Origin: Nitrosopumilaceae archaeon AB1(1)
Lineage (GTDB): Archaea; Thermoproteota; Nitrososphaeria; Nitrososphaerales; Nitrosopumilaceae
Direction: 5' to 3'
DNA length: 48,637 nucleotides
Assembly (NCBI GenBank): GCA_033471095.1
Contig: CP136752.1
Span: forward strand, 1,377,790 to 1,426,426
Made by a program: the position numbers and the translations under genes. The notes beneath the pieces are model-generated. The model did no database searches. It was not told the origin of the DNA and saw only the letters and a program-made list of their open reading frames with translations. Of this stretch, positions 11,448 to 20,989 are shown in pieces; within the stretch, counting starts at the first letter, position 1; every line of letters begins with the position of its first letter.

Positions 11448-12380
11448 TCATTGCTCTATATGCTGTATAACGCCACTACCCAATATTCTACTAGTCTGAG
11501 ATTCTGGTTTCAACACAATACAGATTGAATCAGATTCTAAAACAAGTGGTCTCTCAGTCTCAATTGTCACAGGGGATATAGAGATGAATCGTGCAAATCT
11601 TATCTGCAAACCAACACATACAAGACACATTTGATTTATACTAATCTCTTTGGTATAAAATGGGCTTTTTTTCAAATCAAGATGAAAAGTTTTTGTCACG
11701 TTTAGAGAACAAGAGGCTAAAATATCACCACGATTAATATCTGTAGATTTTATTCCCTTGAGAGATAATCCTACACGTGCAGGACATTGCGCCACTGTAC
11801 AAGGATCATCATGCATCTGAATAGATTTTACCATTACTTTTTTACCAGATGGCAATAATACAAGGTTATCATATTGTTTTAATTGTCCTGTCATAACTTT
11901 ACCAAGAACAACAGTTCCAACTCCTTTAACCTCAAAAGAGTGATCAATTATTATTTGTAGGTTTCTATTCGTGTCAGAAGAGACTTGTGGGAATGACATC
12001 ATATGTGATTTCAAGTCATCTTGTTTCACTAATTCATATCGTTCTAAAACAGTTCCACGAATCATAGACAGTAATTTTGTTTCATCAACATCAAAACTAT
12101 GACAAAGAATACCTTGTGTCATGTTTAAGGAGTCAAGTGCAATTATTTGCTCACCAGTAAAACGATTTAGTTTATTTACATAAAAAATGATATATTCAGA
12201 CATATTTATGGCCTGAAGCAGAGGTTGAATTTTATCAGGAAATCCACTTGGAACAATCCATGTACGCAATACGTCAGAGTCTTTTTTATCATATAGCGTC
12301 AGATCAGTACTAGTACCTTTTTTACCAAATTGAGTTGCAATATCATGGTTAGACAACAAGGCAAAATTTATGGAATACAT
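11448..12380 (-). CDS. EF-Tu/SelB-like translation-factor paralogue with degenerate GTPase domain
   Basis: 310 residues. The second half resembles domain 2 of EF-Tu/SelB-type factors (SFEVKGVGTVVLGKVMTG, then ARVGLSLKGI and NRGDILAS). The first ~110 residues keep the layout of a small GTPase but show no P-loop GxxxxGKS, no DxxG and no clear NKxD, so nucleotide binding is unlikely. Similar proteins are, to my knowledge, annotated as EF-Tu domain 2 proteins in thaumarchaea; their function is not established. It begins 31 bases after the hydrolase gene upstream, and may be the last gene of a metG-hydrolase-EF-Tu-like operon. Start ATG at 12380. Confidence 0.75.
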   Translation of the reverse strand: MYSINFALLSNHDIATQFGKKGTSTDLTLYDKKDSDVLRTWIVPSGFPDKIQPLLQAINMSEYIIFYVNKLNRFTGEQIIALDSLNMTQGILCHSFDVDETKLLSMIRGTVLERYELVKQDDLKSHMMSFPQVSSDTNRNLQIIIDHSFEVKGVGTVVLGKVMTGQLKQYDNLVLLPSGKKVMVKSIQMHDDPCTVAQCPARVGLSLKGIKSTDINRGDILASCSLNVTKTFHLDLKKSPFYTKEISINQMCLVCVGLQIRFARFISISPVTIETERPLVLESDSICIVLKPESQTSRILGSGVIQHIEQ

Positions 12381-12411
12381 ACAATAATGAATAGATTACA
12401 ATTAATTTAAG

Positions 12412-13149
12412 CTATGGAAAAGACCAAAGAGTAGATATGTCACTAATAAATCTATGATTCTCAACATCAAGTTTTTTATGTACAAATCCATTTTCGTTTT
12501 TACCGCCAAACAATCCTAACGGTCTGCTAATTTGTCTAGTATTATGAGCATATTTTAAAACAGAATCATTAGAAGAGTAGTAATTAAGAATCCCACATTT
12601 AGTGGTATTTTTAATCATATCACCATATAATACAGATTGTGTGATATCAGCAGGTAGTGATGAACCAAATAGATATGCACGCTGGACGGCGCCACACACA
12701 TTCATCCTTGAGAGATTTTCAAGTGTACTAGATATCACCAATGAACCTAGTGAATGTCCCAATAGACGAATCTTGACTGTTGGTGAATGGTTTTTGAAAT
12801 TTATAATAAACTGTGCAAGATTTTTACCATTTTTTACAGCAATTTTTTGACCAATACAAAGGGCGTGTTTTTCATATTTTTTCAAGTGGGCCCCACGAGT
12901 ATTAGAATCATAAGTAAATCCGACAATTGGATATGTGTATCCTAATTGTTTTAATCTTTTCTGCACTAGACTAAATTTTTCCCTAGCACTAGCACGATCG
13001 TTACGTAACCCATGAATTACCACACAAAATTCATTTACATTCTCAAGATGAGTAAACTGCTTTTTTAATGATAAATTATAAGATTTCTTGTTTAATTTAA
13101 CACCACTAGATAAATCATAGAAACCACGAGTACTAATTGTTGGAATCAT
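12412..13149 (-). CDS. Alpha/beta-hydrolase fold protein
   Basis: 245 residues. VIHGLRND near residue 45 matches the oxyanion-side HG motif, and GHSLGS near residue 133 is the nucleophile elbow with the catalytic serine. Plausible acid and histidine follow (SNDSVLKYAHN, ENHRF). No signal peptide or membrane segment is seen, so it should be cytoplasmic. The substrate is unknown; the fold resembles lipase/esterase-like hydrolases. Its ATG overlaps the metG stop by four bases, which indicates translational coupling with metG, although no functional link is obvious. Confidence 0.8.
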   Translation of the reverse strand: MIPTISTRGFYDLSSGVKLNKKSYNLSLKKQFTHLENVNEFCVVIHGLRNDRASAREKFSLVQKRLKQLGYTYPIVGFTYDSNTRGAHLKKYEKHALCIGQKIAVKNGKNLAQFIINFKNHSPTVKIRLLGHSLGSLVISSTLENLSRMNVCGAVQRAYLFGSSLPADITQSVLYGDMIKNTTKCGILNYYSSNDSVLKYAHNTRQISRPLGLFGGKNENGFVHKKLDVENHRFISDISTLWSFP

Positions 13150-14792
13150 TTTAATTCAGATTTACGCATATTGATATCGTCTTGTTCAACTTTGGCAAAC
13201 AGGGGAGAAGATTTTGAGACAACGTGACCTGGAGAGATAGATAGACTGGAGGCATTATTCCATGACACATCAGATACTAGGTCTGAAAGATTCAATTGTT
13301 CCCAAATTCTCTGGCTAGACTGTGGAAGGATACAGTGTAATAGTATTGAGAGACACCTTACAGCATTTACAGATAGATATATGCAGGTAGCAGAGCCTAC
13401 ACCACCCTTCCAAGGTGAAGAATGTTGAAAGTATTGATTAAAGTAGGCAGAGAATTTTAAGATCCTTTTCAGTGCATGATTTAGTTGACTATTTTGTACC
13501 AAGTCTGCCACAATTGTAGAAATATTCATAATCTCTTCTCTAGCCTCTAGATCTACAGAAGTCATGTCATCGGGTTTTGGTACTAAACCACCATATTCCT
13601 TACAGGTGAAACCTAGTGTTCGATTTATGAAATTTCCAATATTTCCAATGAGTTCAGAATTTATTCTCGACGCAAAATCATCCCAATCAAAGTTTAAATC
13701 ATTTTGAGAAAATGGGGTAATAAATATTAAATAAAATCTCAAATAATCTGCAGGGTAATATTGTAAAAAATCACGTAAACCCACATACCAGTTTCTACTC
13801 TTTGAAATTTTTTTATTTTGTAATGTTAAATGTCCTCGTGTTGGAATATAATCAGGAAGTTTAAATTTTTCATCAACCCCCATACGTATAGCAGGGAGGA
13901 ATAAATAGTGATGATATACAATATCTTTTCCAATAAAATGATAAATGTCTGCAGAATTCCAAAATTTTTCTCCATCCTCTCCAATGGATTCTAAATATTT
14001 TATAGCCGTTGAAATGTATGCTAGGTGATTATCAAACCAACCATAAAAGACCTTATCTGCACCCTCAGATGCAGGAATAGGAACGCCCCAGGATATGTCA
14101 CGTGTTATATCCCAATCCTTTAAACCCTCTTTGATCCAATTCCGTACATAATTTTTTACATCACTCTGTAGGTTATCATTACAATCAAGCCAATGATTCA
14201 ATTTATCTGTAAAATGTTCTAGTTGAAAAAAGTAGTGTAGTGATTCTTTCTGTGTTGGTGTTTTACCACATATAGCACATTTTGGATTGAGAATTTCTTC
14301 AGGAATTCTACCACAACTCTCACACAGATCAGAGTATTGATCTGCAACTCTACAGTGAGGACAGGTTCCCTTTACATACCTGTCAGGTAGAAATTTATCA
14401 TCTTGTTTACAATAAAATTGAGATATTATTGATTGTGTTATGTGTCCGGCGTCAGATAATTTGGTAAACACGTTTTGAACAAATTGGTTATTCTCATCAG
14501 AGCTAGTATGATAAAATAAATCAAAGTTTATGTCCAACTTGGCAAAATCTTCAGCATCACGTTTATTCCATTCAGATACATACTGTTCAGGGGTTATACC
14601 TTTTTTTTCAGACTGTAGTAAAATAGGTGTACCATAATCATCTGAGGCACAAAAATAGTATGCTCGTACATCATTTTGTTTTAAAAACCGTACCGTTACA
14701 TCAGCAGGAAGATAAGTCGATGCAATATGTCCCAGATGAATCTCACCGTTGGCATAGGGAAGTGCACTTGTAACTATAACTCTTTTTTGCAC
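13146..14792 (-). CDS. metG: Methionyl-tRNA synthetase
   Basis: 548 residues; charges tRNA-Met with methionine. The class I signatures are present: PYANGEIHLGH at residues 12-22 and KISKS around residue 330. A double zinc knuckle is visible (CPHC, CESC, CAIC) in the connective peptide, as in archaeal MetRS. The C-terminal EMAP/tRNA-binding extension found in many longer MetRS proteins is absent, so the protein ends soon after the anticodon-binding helix bundle. The start is GTG at 14792, since no ATG precedes the HIGH motif. It is transcribed divergently from the 14881 gene across only 88 bases. Confidence 0.95.
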   Translation of the reverse strand: MQKRVIVTSALPYANGEIHLGHIASTYLPADVTVRFLKQNDVRAYYFCASDDYGTPILLQSEKKGITPEQYVSEWNKRDAEDFAKLDINFDLFYHTSSDENNQFVQNVFTKLSDAGHITQSIISQFYCKQDDKFLPDRYVKGTCPHCRVADQYSDLCESCGRIPEEILNPKCAICGKTPTQKESLHYFFQLEHFTDKLNHWLDCNDNLQSDVKNYVRNWIKEGLKDWDITRDISWGVPIPASEGADKVFYGWFDNHLAYISTAIKYLESIGEDGEKFWNSADIYHFIGKDIVYHHYLFLPAIRMGVDEKFKLPDYIPTRGHLTLQNKKISKSRNWYVGLRDFLQYYPADYLRFYLIFITPFSQNDLNFDWDDFASRINSELIGNIGNFINRTLGFTCKEYGGLVPKPDDMTSVDLEAREEIMNISTIVADLVQNSQLNHALKRILKFSAYFNQYFQHSSPWKGGVGSATCIYLSVNAVRCLSILLHCILPQSSQRIWEQLNLSDLVSDVSWNNASSLSISPGHVVSKSSPLFAKVEQDDINMRKSELK

Positions 14793-14880
14793 GAATAAAT
14801 TAATTTAATCTAGTCTAATAAGGTTACAATAAATCAAGATGATTTTTTCTTTTATCGTAAAATAAGAATATCATTCGTAG

Positions 14881-17616
14881 ATGAACAAAATATCACACAA
14901 TATGAAAAAAAGCCGGGATTTATGGTATCTAGGTAGCATAATATTGATTATAGTCATAATCACTACACATCATATCCCTAAAGAGGTGTTTGGGGATAAC
15001 AGCATACACATACCTGCAATTCTACTTGAAAATAATACATATCAGGGAACTATTTATCTGGAAAAGAGTGCAAACAAAGATACCATAATATTTCTTACAT
15101 CATTAGAACAAGATTTGGTAATAGTCCCACGTAGTATTATAATATCACAAGGAGTAAATCAGGGAATGTTTGAGGTGGAGACATTACGCAGTGGAAATGT
15201 GACCATTGTGGCATCAATAGATGGAAAAACTATACGTACCAATTTTGCCATAACATCAGGGTATAGAGATAATTTCAAACTCGGTACATATACATTTCCT
15301 TTGATAAAAGCAGATCAAATCATAGGTGTGGTATATTTACTAGATATTAATGGTAGACCAGTATATTCAGACAGTGATATAATAGTAGACATTACCTCAA
15401 TAGGTCCAATTACTACTAGAAATAATATCTATATTTTAAAGAATCACACTCACGCAGTATTTGAGATTGATGTTGAGGGGAAGGGAGAGGTATTTGTTTC
15501 AGCAAAGAATGTTGCGCCAAACTTGACAAGTCTAGAAAAATTCAGAGATGAGATACGAATATCGTTATACATTGCACCAAATATTTTAGCCCAAGGAGGA
15601 CACGGGTATGCCATAGTATCTATTGAAAAAAATGATAAACCATTCATACCAAAATTGCCAATACGAGTCTATCTGACATCAAATAATACTAACGTGGTAG
15701 ATTTATCAAGGCAGATAATGCCAAAAGAGCAGTCATTATTAATAACGGATGGAAGTAAAATCACAGATATTTATGCAAAAAATGAGGGATTTGTAACTAT
15801 ACATGCGATTAGCCCGCATATCGGCACTGCCAAAGCACATGTTCGTGTAGTTGAATCGACACAAACAGGCGACAATTTACAGAATAATCAAATAAAATTA
15901 TGGGTGTATCCTAATGTGACATCAGATAAAGCATATGGAATAATTTCACTATACACCACGAATGCAGAGGACTATACAATCATTCCCATACAAAATGCAG
16001 AGAAGAATATATTTCTAGCATCACAGGGTTTACTACATAAACCAATTGTAAAGTTTTCCCCCACTAGTTTAGATAGGCAATCCATCATATTTGATATAAA
16101 TATATCAGGTTTTGGCAATCATACACTAACTGCAACAGGAAATGATCTAAAAGAAGACAAAACATCACTAACAGCAATTCCAATGTCGCATGATGTGTAT
16201 GAATTTAAAATCATACCACTACCTGTACACATATCAAATGAAATACAAGATTTAGCAATAATAGCGATAACGGATGAAACTGGATCTGTAATAGATGCAG
16301 AAATAAATTTCGGAGAATTTCCATCTATAGATGTAACACATTCAGATGGACTTGAAGATGCAATCATTACAAAATATAAAAATACAGCAATAATTTCCGG
16401 TATCATACAGAATCAGTTTAGAATGACTATATCTTTTACAGACATAAAATCTACAACTAAAATTATACAGCCAAGATATGATTCTACAAATATATCGTTA
16501 TGGATTCCGAAATATACACACGCCGGTGAGAAATTTCCCTTTACGATTCACAAGGTAAACACAGATGGAACACCTATCAAGAGAATTGACGACATTCAGT
16601 CATGGTCTGCCACGCATAAAACTAGATTTATTGATGGAAATTTCATAACAGACGCAAAAGGTATCATTACCATTACCGTACATACTGATTCAGGCATTGC
16701 AACTGCCAGTACTCACACATCTATTAATCAAATGTCGCTTGACGCAAATTTTGAGGATACTGTAAGGGTGAATGATTCGACTAGTTTGCGCATACTAACA
16801 TCAACAGACAATGTAGACATTAGCCTAGATACAGACATACCACATGAAAAAGTAGAAGAGAAATTATTTGTGTTGTATCCAAAAAAAATTGGCATACATG
16901 ATGTAATAATTATAGCAAAAAAATCAGGGTTTGTAACACAAATATTTCCAATTCAATTGAATGTAAAAAATTTGGCGTATCTATCATTACTTGCACAGGA
17001 TTCAGAGGGAAATAATCTAAATGTAGTAATAAATCTAGGTAACATGAATGATACATTAAAAACGCCAATAGAGTATTCAGCATCTACGAAAACTAGGGTT
17101 ATCTTTCCACCAATACACATTAAAAATGGATTAGAATACACATTTGATAAAATAGTAATTGATGAAAAACAAATAACAAATAAATTATATTTAGAACTAG
17201 ATTCAGATACTATAATACTTGCAGTGTATAAAAAGAAATTGAAAATTGATATTACAGATGGAATTATAATTAATGACACCATTAATCATTTGTATGGGGA
17301 TACAATCACAATACGACCAGACGAAAAATCATTCATATTCATATTGATTTATAAATCATTTTTGAGATGGGATGGACTCCCAGTAGGATATGACACCAAG
17401 TTGGCAAAACAAGAAATCAATTTACAGCAAGACTTGAACATCAGAGCTATTCATGACACAAATTACACAGGAATCATGATTGTTGGTGGAGGAATAGTAA
17501 CCATAATTGTATCAAAATATTTAGGGTATGACATATTTGCCAGAGTAAACATATCACTGCATAAATTAATATTTCGCATTAGAATTATACATAAAAATAA
17601 AGGAGATGTCAATTAA
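14881..17616 (+). CDS. Large membrane-anchored extracellular protein, unknown function
   Basis: 911 residues. A basic N-terminus is followed by a transmembrane or signal segment (LGSIILIIVIITTH, residues ~18-31). Then comes a long beta-rich, sequon-containing ectodomain, and a second hydrophobic segment near residue 865 (GIMIVGGGIVTIIVSKYLG) followed by a short basic tail. The body looks like successive Ig/bacterial-Ig-like modules (GNVTIVASIDGK, GFVTIHAIS, GIITITVHTDSG). I recognise no catalytic motif. The layout suggests a cell-envelope protein with both ends at the membrane or a C-terminal anchor. It is followed after five bases by the small gene at 17622 and shares a divergent promoter region with metG. 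Confidence 0.8.
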   Translation: MNKISHNMKKSRDLWYLGSIILIIVIITTHHIPKEVFGDNSIHIPAILLENNTYQGTIYLEKSANKDTIIFLTSLEQDLVIVPRSIIISQGVNQGMFEVETLRSGNVTIVASIDGKTIRTNFAITSGYRDNFKLGTYTFPLIKADQIIGVVYLLDINGRPVYSDSDIIVDITSIGPITTRNNIYILKNHTHAVFEIDVEGKGEVFVSAKNVAPNLTSLEKFRDEIRISLYIAPNILAQGGHGYAIVSIEKNDKPFIPKLPIRVYLTSNNTNVVDLSRQIMPKEQSLLITDGSKITDIYAKNEGFVTIHAISPHIGTAKAHVRVVESTQTGDNLQNNQIKLWVYPNVTSDKAYGIISLYTTNAEDYTIIPIQNAEKNIFLASQGLLHKPIVKFSPTSLDRQSIIFDINISGFGNHTLTATGNDLKEDKTSLTAIPMSHDVYEFKIIPLPVHISNEIQDLAIIAITDETGSVIDAEINFGEFPSIDVTHSDGLEDAIITKYKNTAIISGIIQNQFRMTISFTDIKSTTKIIQPRYDSTNISLWIPKYTHAGEKFPFTIHKVNTDGTPIKRIDDIQSWSATHKTRFIDGNFITDAKGIITITVHTDSGIATASTHTSINQMSLDANFEDTVRVNDSTSLRILTSTDNVDISLDTDIPHEKVEEKLFVLYPKKIGIHDVIIIAKKSGFVTQIFPIQLNVKNLAYLSLLAQDSEGNNLNVVINLGNMNDTLKTPIEYSASTKTRVIFPPIHIKNGLEYTFDKIVIDEKQITNKLYLELDSDTIILAVYKKKLKIDITDGIIINDTINHLYGDTITIRPDEKSFIFILIYKSFLRWDGLPVGYDTKLAKQEINLQQDLNIRAIHDTNYTGIMIVGGGIVTIIVSKYLGYDIFARVNISLHKLIFRIRIIHKNKGDVN

Positions 17617-17621
17617 ATAAC

Positions 17622-17915
17622 ATGCCTATGACTAATGACATCATAATGGAATTAAATAAAATTACAAATCTAGTTCAAAATAAAACAACTATAACTGAAG
17701 AAGAGATTGAGCAGATTAAACACATCTTTAAAAAAATCTTACAAAAGAATCAGACATATAACACAGATGAAATTAAATCATGGTTTGAAAATGAAGGTAG
17801 TTGGTCGAATAAAGAAAGTATAACTAGAATTGTCAATTTATCACACTACTTGCAAGACAAATATGAACAAAATAATAAATTAAACATGATGAAAGATAGT
17901 TGTGATTGTGATTAG
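17622..17915 (+). CDS. Small charged alpha-helical protein, unknown
   Basis: 97 residues, predicted helical, lysine- and glutamate-rich, ending in CDCD. No family was recognised. It starts five bases after the stop of the large membrane protein gene and is probably co-transcribed with it. An in-frame ATG three codons later (MPMTN) is a second possible start. Its last four bases overlap the 3' end of the convergent gene at 17912-18136. Confidence 0.6.
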   Translation: MPMTNDIIMELNKITNLVQNKTTITEEEIEQIKHIFKKILQKNQTYNTDEIKSWFENEGSWSNKESITRIVNLSHYLQDKYEQNNKLNMMKDSCDCD

Positions 17916-18136
17916 GTGTCCAACTGTTTTAATAGTGTATTTATAATAGACGAGTTTTGTGTACGCTCCTTAAGAATTTCGTCTAGACGAGATGTATCTG
18001 TCATATCTTTAGAGGAGATAATCTCCAAATATTCATCATCTAGATTTTTATTATTTTGAAACTGTTTTATAATTTCAAAGAGAATTCCAATAACTTGTTT
18101 TTGTGTTTTAATTAATTCATCCTTTTCTGAGGACAT
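17912..18136 (-). CDS. Small helical protein, unknown
   Basis: 74 residues (MSSEKDELIKTQKQVIG...), probably a coiled coil or helical hairpin, with no cysteines and no membrane segment. Convergent with and overlapping the 17622 gene by four bases. Upstream (minus strand) there is a possible TATA-like stretch near 18160. I cannot assign a family. Confidence 0.55.
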   Translation of the reverse strand: MSSEKDELIKTQKQVIGILFEIIKQFQNNKNLDDEYLEIISSKDMTDTSRLDEILKERTQNSSIINTLLKQLDT

Positions 18137-18690
18137 GAATTAATCACCAAAACTGCCTTTATAATCTTTTCGGATACGAACATAAATTCTAGCTGAAAAA
18201 AAATTTTAAAAATAATAGATCACCAACATCAGACCAGCAAAGAATTGAAAATGTCTTTAAAACTTTAAAATCACATCCATTATTACAATCATACCGTACA
18301 CAAATACCACATTCCATCTACCAATAGGATGAAAAGTTAAAAATCAAAGAATTGTTTGCAGTACATTCAGGTCAGATACACACACATATAGTTTTTATCA
18401 AATTTAGTTTGTGTGTCAGTAATTATTTTCATAATATCAGAATCTGAGTTTAAACTTTGCACTAGACATATCATCAGATGTATAATTATCTAAGCACATC
18501 GAGACCAAATTATAAAACAGAGTCACACGGATTGCCTCATGTATAATCATTGGATATCAGAGGGAATCATTTTTAGAATAATCACAAAATAACTATAATT
18601 CATAACAGATTCGGAACAAAGATTTAATTTCCCCACTCCATACATGGTATTTGTTCAAGACGAATTATACCATTAAATTTATTAAACAAT
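18137..18690. other. Gene-poor stretch with a possible degenerate ORF
   Basis: No intact gene. On the plus strand, about 18200-18450, one frame gives protein-like sequence (SDQQRIENVFKTLKSHPLL, then after an in-frame TAG, DEKLKIKELFAVHSGQ), which may be a relic. No RNA gene recognised. Confidence 0.35.
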
Positions 18691-18816
18691 TCAAAATTTA
18701 CGGGCATCGCCTTCAAGTACACCAGAACCATTGTGTATTCAATCTATATGTTTTGAAAAATCATCAGAGGTTTCAAACTTGGATTCACAGTATGCACATT
18801 GAAATTTTTCTTCCAT
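18691..18816 (-). pseudogene. C2H2 zinc-finger micro-protein interrupted by an in-frame TGA
   Basis: From ATG 18816 the frame reads MEEKFQCAYCESKFETSD, giving C-x2-C at residues 7 and 10, then H23. A TGA stop at 18739-18741 replaces residue 26, and the same frame continues with I-H (H28) and 13 more codons to a TGA at 18691. With the stop read through, C-x2-C-x12-H-x4-H is a normal C2H2 finger; with it, the last histidine is lost. One base change (for example GAA or CGA to TGA) would explain it. It lies 41 bases downstream of the VOC gene on the same strand. Confidence 0.55.
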
Positions 18817-18856
18817 GTTTTATACATACCAGTATGATATTTAATAATTGATGTAA

Positions 18857-19270
18857 TTATTGTGGTGTAAAGCCATGATAACCGCCTGTTTGAGTTGCAG
18901 AGTCATTAAATGATGGCTCAAACAAAGATATTAAATATTCATCAGGATCTAAAACTATAGCATTCTTGCCTGCATCACGCTCTACGATATCTCTGTAAAT
19001 TGTGATACCGTTGGACTTTAATTCCTCAATGGCAGATTTTACATCCCCTACTAGAAATCCAATAGAGATCCCATTCTCAATAGAACCACCAATGTGTTCA
19101 GCAGTAAGTGAAGCAGGGTGTAGACTCAACAAGGCCCCAGTGGTGCCCAAGTCCACCCATGTTCTTCGTTGATTTTTTATTGGCAGTCCCAGAATCTCAT
19201 GATAAAAATGAACAGATTTGTCCAAGTCTTTAACTGCCAAGATTACATTCCCAACTTTTTTTAATTGCAC
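18857..19270 (-). CDS. VOC (glyoxalase/bleomycin-resistance) superfamily protein
   Basis: 137 residues with two beta-alpha-beta-beta-beta halves: VILAVKDLDKSVHFYHEILG at the N-terminus and GISIGFLVGDVKSAIEEL in the second half, ending with VLDPDEYLISLFEP. The terminal E of LFEP and H17/H18 region are where metal ligands sit in glyoxalase-type enzymes, so metal-dependent lyase or dioxygenase activity is possible, but the substrate cannot be told. The start is GTG (19268-19270); the nearby ATG is out of frame. Confidence 0.8.
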   Translation of the reverse strand: MQLKKVGNVILAVKDLDKSVHFYHEILGLPIKNQRRTWVDLGTTGALLSLHPASLTAEHIGGSIENGISIGFLVGDVKSAIEELKSNGITIYRDIVERDAGKNAIVLDPDEYLISLFEPSFNDSATQTGGYHGFTPQ

Positions 19271-19756
19271 GATAACATATGGTATAACCTTGTTAAATAT
19301 TTTTGTATAAGAATTCTATGGTGTGGTGTTTGACAATCATGGTTCTATAAAGTAATCGAGGGATAATTATTATGTATTATCATAGATTGATTTATGGGGA
19401 TATGATTAAAGCGTGTTCTGTCAAATAGACTAGGAATTGTAATATTCCAGTACAATTACAATCTTTATCTAAATTGCTTTTAGAACAAATCAAAAAGCGT
19501 TCTGCTATATTTGGCAATACCCCATCACCCAAAGAAATGAATAGTGGATCAACACGAGATCCAGGTCAATAATCATAAAATGATAGACTGAAAAGTGCCG
19601 AATTTGAAAGTGTGATTTATCATATTCTGAGACCCTAACTTTAGTTTCTTGAAAAGATGCTCATTTTGAATAGAGGAATGTTTTTACTAATCCCTTGATA
19701 ACTTTACAGAACCACAATCATAAAGATTAACATAGAGATGGAGATAAAATACAAGT
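19271..19756. other. Intergenic stretch with one possible broken micro-ORF
   Basis: No intact gene seen. The plus strand holds the broken frame listed at 19402-19572. The remainder is the promoter region of the TIGR00300 gene starting at 19757. Confidence 0.5.
19402..19572 (+). pseudogene. Possible micro-ORF broken by an in-frame TAG
   Basis: ATG at 19402 gives MIKACSVK, then TAG (19426-19428). The same frame stays open for 47 further codons (TRNCNIPVQLQSLSKLLLEQ...) to TAA at 19570-19572. The continuation has protein-like composition and a second cysteine. No family recognised; may be chance. Confidence 0.25.
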
Positions 19757-20989
19757 ATGGCAAATACAAGATATAGTCAGGAGATAGAGATCAGAGGACA
19801 CATTATAGATTCTGCAATTTTAACGAAAATTTATGATGGTATAATGGATCTAAATGGAGAGTTTGAGGCAAAGGACATCAAAGTAGGCAAAATGAAAAAT
19901 GATGTTAGTTTTGCTAAATTAATAATTTATGGAAAAAACAAAAGACATCTAGACAGGATTTTAGAATTTGTATATAGGAATGGGGCGACTGCTGTAACTG
20001 TAAAACCCGTAATTTTAAAAAGCGCCTCAAAAAATATGATAATGCCAGACAATTTTTACAGTACCACCAATAACAACACACAAGTTTTTCTAAACTCAAA
20101 ATGGATTTCTGTGGATAATATAATGATGGATAAGTGTATTGTAGTTAAGAGTGGTAAAGCATCATGTGTGGCTATACGAGATGTGAAAAAAAATGATAAA
20201 ATCATAGTAGGGGATAGAGGAGTACGAGTGCAACCGCCTCAAAGACCAAGAGGAGGCGTAGAGGTCTTTGAGTTTATGGGAAGTAGTAGTTCAAGTGAGA
20301 GACCCACACACCACATTGCAAAGAATATGGCCAAAGATATGGCAATGATTCGAAAAAAAGGGGGCAAAATAATTCTAGTTGGAGGTCCGGCAATTATTCA
20401 CACCGGAGTCTCAGATGTAATCGCATGGATGATAAAACACAATTACATAAATGGTGTTTTAGCAGGCAATGCTCTAGCAGTACACGATATTGAATACGCT
20501 ACACTCGGTACATCATTAGGAATGAATATGCACGATGGAACTCTAGCAGTTCGAGGACATCGCAATCATATGGATGCTATAAACAGTGTATTTAAGAGCG
20601 GTTCAATAGCAAACATGGTAAAATCTGGAAAATTAAAAAAGGGCATCATGTATGAATGTATAAAAAACAGGGTACCATTTGTGTTGGCAGCATCAATTAG
20701 AGATGACGGACCACTGCCAGATGTAATTGTGGACATCACCAAAGCGCAAAGAGAGTATAAAAAAGTGTTAAAGGGTGCAGACATGGTAATTATGGTATCT
20801 ACAATGCTCCACTCTATTGCAACTGGAAATATGTTACCGGCGAACACCAAAATAATAGTGATTGATATTAGTCAGCCCACGGTGACAAAATTAATTGACA
20901 GAGGAACATGGCAGGCATTAGGAATTGTATCAGATGTCGGAGCATTTTTCCCAATCATTTTACAAGAATTAAAGAAAATGCATAGATGA
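19757..20989 (+). CDS. TIGR00300-family protein, probable archaeal ornithine cyclodeaminase (LOR/SDH domain)
   Basis: 410 residues. The N-terminal ~100 residues (SQEIEIRGHIIDSAILTKIYD) match the LOR/SDH bifunctional domain; the C-terminal part has a Rossmann-like segment (GGKIILVGGPAIIHTG) and the conserved NALAVHDIEYATLGTSLG stretch. Family members in methanogens and the C-terminal part of cyanobacterial AgrE convert ornithine to proline and ammonia, so this is the likely reaction and would supply proline. Start ATG 19757. Its last four bases overlap the start of the methyltransferase-like gene. Confidence 0.8.
   Translation: MANTRYSQEIEIRGHIIDSAILTKIYDGIMDLNGEFEAKDIKVGKMKNDVSFAKLIIYGKNKRHLDRILEFVYRNGATAVTVKPVILKSASKNMIMPDNFYSTTNNNTQVFLNSKWISVDNIMMDKCIVVKSGKASCVAIRDVKKNDKIIVGDRGVRVQPPQRPRGGVEVFEFMGSSSSSERPTHHIAKNMAKDMAMIRKKGGKIILVGGPAIIHTGVSDVIAWMIKHNYINGVLAGNALAVHDIEYATLGTSLGMNMHDGTLAVRGHRNHMDAINSVFKSGSIANMVKSGKLKKGIMYECIKNRVPFVLAASIRDDGPLPDVIVDITKAQREYKKVLKGADMVIMVSTMLHSIATGNMLPANTKIIVIDISQPTVTKLIDRGTWQALGIVSDVGAFFPIILQELKKMHR

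Noticed and set aside
18651-18851. Plus-strand 66-residue ORF
   Set aside because: It is antisense to the zinc-finger reading frame, has no protein-like pattern, and starts with no promoter.
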